Of a stretch of DNA of 64,000 nucleotides, positions 17,762-29,700 are shown in pieces. Source of the stretch: Antedon mediterranea. Taxonomy: Eukaryota; Echinodermata; Crinoidea; Comatulida; Antedonidae. Under the pieces are notes generated by a model that worked only from the letters and a program-made list of their open reading frames with translations, had not been told where the DNA came from and did not search any database. The stretch lies in contig NC_092675.1 in NCBI RefSeq assembly GCF_964355755.1, forward strand, positions 22,546,412 to 22,610,411. Reading direction: 5' to 3'. Positions within the stretch are counted from its first letter, which is position 1. Every line of letters starts with the position of its first letter. A program made the position numbers and the translations under genes.

Positions 17762-20700
17762 GTAAGTGTGATTTTTAATGAAGGAAAAAAAAATGTAATC
17801 CCTCGGGTTTTGTATGATCATAACCTATATACAACTTATATTGTGTACAGTTTCAAAATAAGCTTAACTTTTCTGTTTCTGATTGTCTGAGGTAAATATC
17901 AGTAAGCGGGCATGAGAGCTATTATAGTGATTTTATTGCTTTAGCTTGTCTCCTTAAACCAGTTTTCAACTATGAATCAAATGTTTCGCAGAGGAATAAA
18001 AACGTGCTACCCTTTCCACTTACAAGATTTGGATTGTGAGTCTGCTGACTTTTTCGATTCGCATGAGTGCTCATGAACACGCCCATAACTCATTTCCTGA
18101 CCAGTGGTTGGTTGCGCAATTTTTCGCTTAGAAAAAACGTAGCTACTGTATTAAATTTGTAAATTATTTAAAATATTATTTTCGAAACTAGAATACATCG
18201 CAGAAAAGGATTTGGAAAGTGAAAATATGAATACATGCGTAAATTTACAATTATGTTTGGTTCGTGCCAACAAATTCACCTCTAGTGGAAAACAGATTTT
18301 ATAACCTCCCGTCTTGTTTTTCATTTCTGTTTTTTAATTGACTTTGAAACAAAGACAAAAAATGCCTTTAGTACAGGGGGATACTATTATTAATTTTGTA
18401 TAAGCCCTTTCTTCTTTTTCAACTCTGCATTACATGGCAAGGTATAGTATACTGCTGCAAGATGCAAGTACAATCTTACTTTTACAAAGTGCAGCTTGAG
18501 ACCTTCTGTACATGTAGAAGATACACCAAACCAGTCTCCATTTGTTACTACTGCGCTGAGTAGTTACTCATGTCGTGTACATTATGAGTCATGTTATGGC
18601 TCATTTGTTTTGCTGTTCAACTCAACAATTTATCACTGAGAAATTACAATTTATATTGCATCATGAACTTAATCATGAAATCGTAAAAGAGCACATAGCA
18701 CGGTATTAAAAATAACTATACAACTTATTACTAAAGTTAGGTTGAGAATGTCTTGATGTTTCGGTCATTCTACAATTGCTGGAAAATGCTAGGCTTGGTA
18801 CAGTACAGTAAAGTCACACACTAAAGGTGATTGATCATTACACGACAGATAGGGTGCATACTAAAGCCAAACCAGGCAACAACCGAAATGCCATTCTCAA
18901 ATTTATTTTCATAAAGGCCAATTGACCTAGCGGTAACGATAAGCGGTAGATACCGCATAGCTTGTCCCATGTATAATCTGTATCTATCCTGAGTGGAAAC
19001 TGCGCGGCCTGTCTGCTCCGCGTTGTTTGTAAGTGTGATCATAAGGAATAACATAGATTCTATATTTTTATTACTGTTACTGCTCGTCTGTGTAAATTGG
19101 TCGTAATTACCACAAACCTACAGTACAGTTGATATCCTGTACTGTCTTTGACTATACAGGTTTAGGCATGCATCAGTTAAATTTTAAAGTGACTAAATCG
19201 AGGTCTTCTAAATTTGTATGCTCCATTCACCAATAACAATGCACACATTTTACAGACCAAAATCTGACAAAAGCTTGAAAGCCAAGTTTAAACCCACAAA
19301 ATGCTTTCATTTTATAGTTTGCATTTCACAGTACTAATTGATATAATAATAGTCGAAGGCAAGGTCCTTCTAGATTATGAAGTAACCAAATAAACTTTTT
19401 AAATGTTTTAGAAATAGGATTATTAACATTAAATATTTTTTGAAATTTATAAAGCACAAAAATAAGTTTCAAAGTGCTATGAAAACAAGTGAAGGGGGAC
19501 AAGAAGGCCAAAATACAGTATAGTTAATGCCAGAACCCAAACCAAAGTACTAATTTTAGTTAGTTAAAATTTTTTCAAATGCATGACAAGAAATGCCCCT
19601 TTCTCCTTCGTTTCATACTGTAAGACCTACATTGTTGTTATCACATGATATCAGATGGCAATTAAGGCTGTAGTATGTAACCAGCACAAAAATTGATTGC
19701 AGCTTCCAACAAAGAATAATAAAGTCTTGCAATATGTTTTATGGTGTTGATAATAATAATTCATTGGCTCAAGGTTTTTCTAACCAAAAAAAAAAGATTG
19801 TTCTTTTAGGTACTACCTCTTTTTTTATCTTATATTACCTGTTTTTATCTTGGTGGTCAGTGGCTGGACACTACAAAAATAAAAATAATTTATTTCTGTA
19901 AAGCTCATCAATTTGTGTGACAAAAATGTAATGTGCCCCTGATGATATAGTGTACAGTATACTACCATAATTTGGCACATCAAACTAGTGTAGAACTTTA
20001 GAACGTAAAAAAAGAGGATAATGTCTAATGAGACTAGAGACTATAATAAATAACGCTTTCATTCAGTTTCACATTCAATTTTGAGAAAACATCAGAGTTT
20101 ATACAGAGTGATAATGTAGACCATTCGCATTTAAACAAGGAAACCAATTTTTAGCAATTACAAGACAAATCTTTACTGTATGTATGCAGGGCATCACGTA
20201 TGCAAAACCCACGAGAGCAACAAATCGCTCTCCTCAAATCACCGAGGAGAGCAATTCGCTCTCCTTGCAAAAATTTTAAATCGCTCTCCTCAAATATTTA
20301 TGTTGAAGTTGAAGGATGGTCGCCCCCCCCCCCCCCCCGGGCACAACAAATGTATACTGTACCTCTCCCCTAAAATCCCCCACACCCACCTTTACACACA
20401 ATATTTTCCGTGGGGATCGTATTATTCTACAGTACAAAAAACTCAAGCCAATTTTTTTTTATGGCCTGCCTGGGTAGATTGGGTTTCAGGAGCCTGGAGA
20501 ATCCTGTCCTGGCCAACTATTATGCCTTTAGCCTAGCTTTTCTAGCCTAGCTTGTTGGCCTAGAAATCAGACAGAAAACCTGAAAAGTATTTACCTGCAA
20601 TTCATAAATTATACAATTCTAACATGCAACAGCCATTAAAATATTGATAACAAGTTACAAAGTGTCATTTTAAAATAATTAAGAAAGATATTTGATCGTG

Positions 20701-23700
20701 TTTACATGTGTCACACATGGGCGCACGCACAATAGGGGAGGGCTGAGAGAGCTTCTAGAAGATGCTGACGTCACACATCAGCACGTGTTTTGAGGAGGAT
20801 TTGAGTGACCAAAATTGGTTAGAACTTTCGAAGAAATAATCCATCTTCAAAATGACATAATTAAAGCAACCAGCAGCTAAGCTTTTTTAAATAATAAACA
20901 TTATATTTAGGCCTCCTATATTAATGTTTCCTTTTAAAATTAAATATATTTTATTAACTCGTTCCATAAAAACATAAAGGGAAAAATTATTGGTTGGGAC
21001 ATGATCTTCCTGTAAAGGAGGTGTTTCTATGACACCGTACTGGTTGCACTATGAGGCGATGAAGTAAACTCGCCCTTGAATGCGCGCAGGCAGGGGAATC
21101 CCCTTTGTTGGTACCTCGCACTGTGAGATGGAGCGCGATGAATTGCTCTCCTTTTCGAAGGTTGTTGATTGCGATCGCGCTCGCGATCCTTAAAAACGAG
21201 GGACTGCCATTAGGCTTGTAGCTTTATAACTTAGCTTATATATTATTAGCCTAGGCCTAGATTGGTTTTAACTTTTAAAAATCCACGTGTTTTTAGGCCT
21301 CTTGACAGAAAAATCAACACTGTCAAAAGCTAGGCTCTATTTTGAAAATTAAGGAGCGCGATAAATTGCTCTCCTCGAAGCCTGTTGAGGAGCGCGGAGG
21401 AGCGCGGTCGCGCAGGCGCTCCTTATAAATGATGCCCTGATGTATGTAACAATTAAAATAAATAATTGTTTGGCAGAGGTTGTCTTTCTGGCCTGAAACA
21501 ACATATGTCGTTTAGAGTTATGAAATATTTGTTTGCATCCATTGCATTCAGCTGTTCAACCCCAGTGTTTTCAACTTCAAAATTTTTTTTCTTTATGACC
21601 AAATTTATACATCCAGTGTGATCAATGTTTGTGAAGCCGCAGCACAATCGCATCATTGGAGTGGAGTTTGTGGCTTAGTGGTTATGATGCTTGGCTACCA
21701 CTCCAAGGGTCCTGGGTTCAAGTCCCGTCACATGTCAGGATTTTTTCTAAGGACAAAATTACAACTCCCTTCCCAAAGACTTGTAATAAGACTTGGTTTA
21801 TGTAGAGCATCTTGTGTATGTTTGTCTTGTGAACCTTTGAGGGTCCCTAATGATCAGCAATTGCTGGATGGATCACCCTCATTAAATATGGTGAAAAATT
21901 AAGAAAATGAGTGTACAGTAGCAATATGTAACGCTGGCAAATACAGTATATCAGCATATTTTAAGACTGTACAGTTAGTATTTTGTTTGAATGCTTTAAA
22001 GCGTGTGTTTGTGCAAGCTTCAAGAACATATCGTGCTAGAAAATCAATGCTAATCAATAGTCATTTGCAAGGAAATTCATACTGGGAGTGTTGTATCAAG
22101 TTTCTTAAATGTACAATTTAAAATTACAAAACTACAGACCCGAAGAAAACTATCAAGTTGAATCAACTATATGCCATCTGATGTTTGCGATAAAATGTGA
22201 AAATTATCAGTAAAAGTAATTAAATACAGTATACTGAACATTTATGAGAATTAACTATACATACCTGACATATTAATACAGTTTATAGTACTGTAGTACA
22301 GTAGGATAAAACTGTTAAACTGTCCTACAGCCTACAGGTTTCTGTACCAATTTAGAGGAGGTTCTTTATTCCTTTCTTTAGAATATTAAGAAAATCAAAG
22401 TTTGCATGTTCATCATTGATATAATATGACTTTAGTCATGATCTGCACATGTTCTTTAGTTGCATAAGGCCAGAATCGCACTTGACTGAAAAATGGTAAA
22501 TTTAACCATGGAGGTACAGTACCTCCATGATTTAACCAAGGAAACCAAGGTATCCATGGCCATAGGTTGCTATCAGTAGTGTAGTTCAGGTTTAGTTATT
22601 TGCCGGGGTAAGTTTGTTTCATGGGCAGCCTACTATGGTGGGTATGAACCAACTTATTTAGATAAATAAACATTTTCTGATAGTGATACACGGAAGAAGC
22701 TGTATTTTTTCATGTTTATAATATATATTAAACCTGCAGCACTACAATTGGTGAAGTGAAATTCATTAAGTAAAACACAATGGATGATAATCAATATAAG
22801 CTTTATCAGCTGGAATGAGCTTGTGTGTCCAGTTACTATTGTACTCACTATTAATTTCATTTAATTCAGCTACAAACAATTCATGTTAATATTGCCTATC
22901 GAGTATCCTCTTCATATTGCAAGGTGTGTCATAAACTATTCTATTATACAGCAAAAACACTACAGTTTTAGTTTGGAATAAGAATTATAAATTTCATTTG
23001 TTTGAAACTGTATTGCATCTTATCCAAACAAGCACTGAAAATTTAATATTGTATTATTGATTTTTGTAAGCCATTGAGTGTAGACATTGCAGTATTTACA
23101 ATTTACATCTGAGCATTTACCACATACTGTATTCTGTCAATACAAGAAGGAAATGCAATGAATTATTTTCTTTCCTCCATGGTCAATACAACTCACAAAT
23201 ATAGGATCTTATTTTTAATATTCAATATATTGAGATTGAGACTGTTGTTTATTTTATTATACAGACTGTAACCAACAGAATGAAGAATTTATAATAACCC
23301 TTTCTCACTGTGTTAGGCTGGCCAAAGGTCCAACTTTATGAGCAATCATGATGCACTCAAGTACTGTTAGAAATTTTTAAATGATATTTTTATTACTCAT
23401 TACAGTTCAAATTAACTCTAGTACTGTATACCCAACAATGAGATCCATACCAATACTAACAAAATTATAAAAATGACAAAATTACTGATTTTGACCTGAA
23501 ATTGACACCATTCAACAATTTTGAGTTGACATTACAACCATCATTTTGTGGAAGAGCTCACACATTCAGTGTACATTAAATTAATTTGTATTCAACCATA
23601 AATACTATACCCAGCCACACTGGCAATAAAGAGTATTTAGAGCACATACCGTAGGTTAGTAATTTTTTATGTATGCCTTTAAATTTAAATTTTTTTTTTT

Positions 23701-26700
23701 TGCTCCACCTAAATTTAATGTTTGACGGCAATGGAGAGAGTGTCATCTTTTACTCCATTCAAATTTAAAACTTGATTGAATCCTGTTTTGTGGTTCATTG
23801 TTGCATCTACTGTACATGTTTAGTAGGAAAGGGAGTGGCCATATTTAATCAAGGAAATCAATGTTTGGCTACTATTGGCTTGGTACAGAAATAATCATAC
23901 AGTATATATGGTTCCATAGACAGATTTTATGTTATGTTGTAGATACTGTACATATAGTATACATTTCAATATTTAAATTAAATCTAAAATAGAAAAGAAT
24001 GAAAAAGCGGTATTAAAACAAAATGTATTTGGGTGACATAACCAATAAAATATTATGAAATGAGGTAGGTTCTCGGTTTTGGACCTCTTACAAGTGGAGA
24101 GATTATAATTTTAGTATAGGGATATCAGTTTATTTAGGGTGAACAGTTAATATTACTATTACTAATTAGGGTGTAAGAAAGTTTATTATTCATATACATG
24201 GGTCATTATTCTAGTCTAGAATCTAGTGAAGACCAGAATGAGGCTTCAAAACGAAAACTATTCTATCATTATTATTATAATTTTAATAGAATTTGGTATT
24301 AATAATAATAATAGTCTAATTATTTTGTTGTAAATTATAATTACTCACAACAATCCATCACCTAATAAATCAATTCCTTCTAGAATAAAATTTACATATA
24401 AGATTGATTATGATTGAAATGGTGCATCTAAAGCATTGGCGATATGGATAATAAAACTAACTGCGATATTCAAACAGTTTTGAAGTAGCCTGTAATATTA
24501 CTGTATAATTGTGTATTCATGAACACTGAATGCACTCGTTGAAATTGAATACAGTTTGTGTGCATCAAGGTGTGGTGTATTGGTTGTCAATTGGTTGTAT
24601 TAATACAGTAAACCAATTCTTTTATGCTTGTTGTATTGTGAACTTTTAGTTTAATAAACTCTTTAAAAAAATGTTATGTGAAGAATAAAAAAAAAAATAA
24701 CAAGAATGTCTTGAATAAACTGTTTTGATAAAAAGTACAGGTTAGTAGTTGTAACCACAAAAGCAATCTTTTTTTTCCATTTGATGTACAGTATTTACAG
24801 CATGAATTTGTTGAAAATAAATAAACATATATTGTGTCTGTTGATGGCAGCAGGCCTATATCATAGCAGCTAACTCCTAAATATTACCTTTAATAACCTA
24901 CATCACTACATACAGTACTGTAATCTCTTCCTATACTGCAGTATCACATGGGATAAAGGTTGCTGTCAGAAGACTACCGGATATTCATTTTGGCTAGACA
25001 TGATACTGCTTTTGTATCAAGTGAACTTAAAGTTCAAATAGTCAAAGTTCCAAACAGATTCTATGTACTGTACACTCACTCCATATTCTCATTAGTATAA
25101 ATAGATAGATAAATAGATAAACACTAATTAAAATATTACATCATCATTACTCATTAACTACATTGTAATCAATATTATGAACCAGAATCAGGCCTAACCC
25201 TCTTTCAAGTACACTCGACTCACTCTCCAGTATAAACTGGTTTTTAATTATACTGTCAATGACACTGTTTCAATTTCAGGATTTAAGCCTTTGAAATTGT
25301 AAAAACGCATACATAAATACATAATACTATTAATACTATTTGCTATTCTATGTTTCAAACGTTAATCTGCTACCATGCAGTTTCTGGCAACTAAAAATAG
25401 TTAAATCAATTATAAAATATTTTAGGATTTTGGGCTTACAGTACTTGATAGCTTATTCATTTGGGTGGTGTTCAGACAGTCTATAATGTTAGTCTAGCAG
25501 TTCATGAGCAAAAAAATAAAAAAAAATAATTGTTTTCCAGATATTTGTGTGGATGTGTCCATACAGTGACACAATAATATTAGAATTAAGCGCTGCTAGC
25601 GGTGAGCCAAAAAAAGAGGAAATATTAATATTAGTTATTCATTTCCAGTTTATTTGATTGTTGCACTTTGGGGTGGTGTTCCTCAGTTTACAATTTAATA
25701 GTTGAGCAGGGCTGAGCAGGGAGAATTGTTATAGCTTTCCAGTTTATTTGATTCAATACGCTTTTGCGATTTCCCCTTTTTAAAATTTTAGTTAAGTAGC
25801 ACTGAGCTTAGTAGAGGTTTACACTTGTTTGCAATGATTTAGGTTGTGTTCAGACAGTGATTCCCCAGTAAATCATTTTAGTTGAGTAGCACTGAGCTTA
25901 GTAGAGGTTTACACTTCGTTGCAATGATTTAGGTTGTGTTCAGACAGTGATTCCCCAGTAAATAATTTTAGTTGAGTAGCACTTAACACAAAAAGAAATA
26001 AATAAGAATAAAAATAAATTGTTATCGGTGTCAAATTGAATGTTACACTTTACAGTGAAGCAGATAATGCATTTTATAAATTTAGTATCTGACATCGTTT
26101 TTGTAAAAAAAAAATTTGTGTGGTGCATTCAAGGCATTTATTCCTTATACGAATCTCAATTTCAAATGTCCACTTTAAGATTTTCTGTTAGACAAATCTA
26201 AAATGTCTTACTTGAATATCCCTATGCAAGCCTCTGAGTATAGTTGTTTTATTAGTGTTTCCAGATATATGCAGGTCTAGTCATCATAACTTTTGCTTTA
26301 GGTATTGAACATTATAGCTTTCAATATGTACACTCTTTCCAAGGTATTTTGATATACAGCTTTTGAAAACGTTTTGAAAATAATAATTAAATTGAGATGG
26401 ACTGAACATTTTTCTTAGGCCTATAGTTAATGCATTATTTTTAAAGATATTAAAATAAAAAACATAATCAATATTTTATCATTAATTTTTTAACAACAAG
26501 ATTGTTAAAATATTACTATTGAAATTATTGTGAAAGTTGATATAATGTTTTAGTGACAATGCATTTGGTATATTGTATATTTCTTGAGAATGGTTGTGTT
26601 TGTGTTGGCACATGAGGGTGGGGTTTTCAGACTAGTCCATTAGTAACTACAGTATGTGAAATAATTGTCTTATTCTAAGAAGAGTTTATACAACTCTCTC

Positions 26701-29700
26701 TTTTCACACTGCTGCTCTAGCCAGCTACGTCCCATGAGGACTACTCATTCATAAGCTAAAGCAAGCAGCGATTAAAGGACATCTTTTTAATAATTATTCA
26801 TAAATATTTCTGAAGAAAGAACAATGATTAATTTAAAAATGTCGAGCACCATTTTTTGTAAGAAATATTTCTTGTTTACAGTACCACAGAAAAAGCATTA
26901 ACTGTTCGTGTCTCTAATTATGATTTAAAAGTTTTGTTTCTAAAAATAAATATTGAAATGAAATGGAATCATTTTGCCAACATCTTAGCTTTCTTCACAC
27001 TACTATTAACTGTGCATCACTCAGGTGGCTAATAACCATGCTGTCCAGCATTCTCATTGCTTCTTTTTGTGTGATAAATGTGATTGTTTTCAATCTGTCA
27101 GAAGAATATTTAAGCTCTATCCCATCATGCTAGATGCACAGGAAATAAATGAAAATCACTGTCTATCTATACTTAGAATAGGGACTTATTTTCTCCGCCT
27201 ATATTTGAGGAAGAGACTTTTGGGGTTTGGCAGGAAAATCTGTGGGGTTTGGCAAGACACAATTTCACAGGCAGCTGCCTGTAGTTGAGGGACTTTTGGG
27301 ATTTGACAGGAACATTTCTGTCTGTACAGGTAGTTGATGAAGGGGCTTTTTGTGTTTGGCATGAAAATCTGCCATTGGTAAGCTATAGAAGAAGCTAAAC
27401 CCTAATTTTATAAGTTGTACTGTACTAATACTTGGTACTACAATAAACGTTAACCCTAAATAGATAGTGATTCAGTTCATTAGCCATCCTTTATTAGCCT
27501 AAAGAATTTGTGTTGGCGGCATATCTACGATAAAATATTTACTTTTGATAAGTGTGAGCATAACAATGTGTTTACACAACAGTGATAGTATAAGTTAGCT
27601 GACTACAAACACAATTTTGTCCATTGTGTGCTCTTCCTTTTCCAGCAGGATACGGTGAAGCATTACAACCATACAATAGATTGACATTTACAATTACTGG
27701 CTTCAAAAATAGAAATCTGATGTGTCCAATTATTTTGCAAACCCCATTGAATGTCTATCTTTTACTTTGATACACTGACAATAGCCTGTTCTCAAAGACT
27801 CAATCTCCATATACATGGTATTTGGTTAAAAAACACTTTTTGGTTCAATGGTTGTTTTTAATACCTAAAATGGTATGGTGATATGGAAAGTAGGTAGGAA
27901 AGAGTAGTTACTCAAAGTACTTTGAAAAAAAAAGGTTTGGTTTAATATGGTGATGTGTGACCCCGTGTGTGACTTTAAGTTTCAATCGGAGTGAGCCTCA
28001 TATTTTTTTTTTTCATTTACCAATATCGGTAGTTATTTCATTTATAATTATCATGAAACTATTGAAATATAATTTAAATAATTTTTATAAAGAAGATGTT
28101 AGTTATGTTATTATACTGTAATTTTTTATCCTAAATTATATAATTATATATTCTAGGTTATTTTTATTTTTTTAGTAATGTGTTTTGTTATGGGTCCCTA
28201 CGAGACAAGTTTTTAACTTCTAGAAGGGATCCATGATAATAATGACTACCAATTACTGCTTTATCTATGTTCACTTTAATATCTTTTTTCTATTTTGTAT
28301 ATATTCATTCATTATTATCTAAAAAAATAAATATTATCTGAATCATGCAAGATACGCGAGACTTGACGGGTATGGTGGTGTAACATAGGAGTTAAACAAT
28401 TGAAATTAAGAAGTATTTATAAATGCATATAATTTATTAATCATCAATTTTGGAAATTAAAACGCAAAAGATAAAAATCCTGAACTTACAGTAGTAACAC
28501 TATGTCAATTGGACTCGGAGGAAAACAAAGTGAAAAGTTGTTAGTATTTAGTGTCAGTGAATAGAATTGCTGTCGTTTAAAAATCATCAAAGATTGTGAA
28601 AAAGCAATGTTTGAATGTGTGTATTTGCTGGATATTTGCAGTTTGACCTTTCAAAGTGATAAATTCAATTTGCATTCAAAGAGTGGCAAGCAACACTGTA
28701 CATGGCTACATGTAACGCTGCATAAATTCTTTTGTTTCTAAATACTGAAATAGTCTTGAATATTTTAATAATATCACAAATATTCAAGATACAGTGTATT
28801 AACAGTATACACTGTACTGCATTTTTAATATTTAAAAATGTTTTTAATTCTGTGATGATTGAATTGAAAGAAAAGCATGGATTCCAATGATAACAATTTT
28901 TCATATTAAATTTGACTATTCTCATATTTATAAAAAATATTAATACAACCAGCATAAAAGTATAATGTTGACATAAATTTTAAAATATGCATTAAAAAAC
29001 CAACTGAAAACATCTTTTAAGACTAAATACAGTATTTTTACATTATTTGTCAGTCACTATACTGTTTGTAATAAAGGGTCTTTCATACCTGATCCTCTCC
29101 GCTTCAGGTTCGCGTTGGATTGCATGAACAGCATAGTGAATTTTTGTTTTCACGATGCAACAAGCCACTACATACATATCAAGTAAAAATATTGGTGCAT
29201 AGCCACATGGGATGTTGTGAAAATGAAACATTGGGATGTGATTTTATTTTCCAAAGCTCGACCAAAGCAGTTGTGAAAAATGCTTAATTAAATAAAGTAT
29301 TTCTATACATTACCAGTGATGACACCACATACATCACTACACTATGCATATGAAAATATTAATTTAAGATATTCATGATGAGTCTTTGCAGTTTAGAAAG
29401 TAATTATATAACATCTTGTATTTTGTGTTTTTCAGGACACAGCAGGGCAAGAGAGGTATCGTACAATTACAACAGCTTACTACAGAGGAGCTATGGGGTT
29501 TATTCTTATGTATGATGTAACAAATGAAGAATCATTCAATAGTGTACAAGATTGGTAAGAAATGATAACATACAGTGCAAACTTTCTGATGTCAAGTTTA
29601 TTCTACTGCAGTAACTGCATTGTTTACTGCAATCATGTATGATTTTAGTAGTTTCTTTCTAAAGAATTACAAAATGTATTTACTGCAGTAGAATGGTGTT

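Larger units (their letters stand above)
17762..29435 (+). other. Rab3 intron of 11.7 kb
   Basis: This large AT-rich intron separates the P-loop exon from the DTAGQE exon. Listed inserts are a hAT-like element (20187-21439), a family A SINE (21659-21895), a 90-bp tandem repeat (25787-25980), an imperfect repeat (27195-27365) and a 23-bp palindrome (22507-22529). I see no nested gene. The 87- to 96-codon frames in it have no recognisable content. Confidence 0.8.

Noticed and set aside
21659-21735. Possible genuine tRNA gene
   Set aside because: The A and B boxes are present, but the acceptor stem does not close and the sequence continues into a shared SINE body, so it is a tRNA-derived head.
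21618-21902. 94-codon frame, and its counterpart at 10133-10420 on the minus strand
   Set aside because: Both lie across family A SINE copies with clear A and B boxes; the similar proteins only reflect the repeat.
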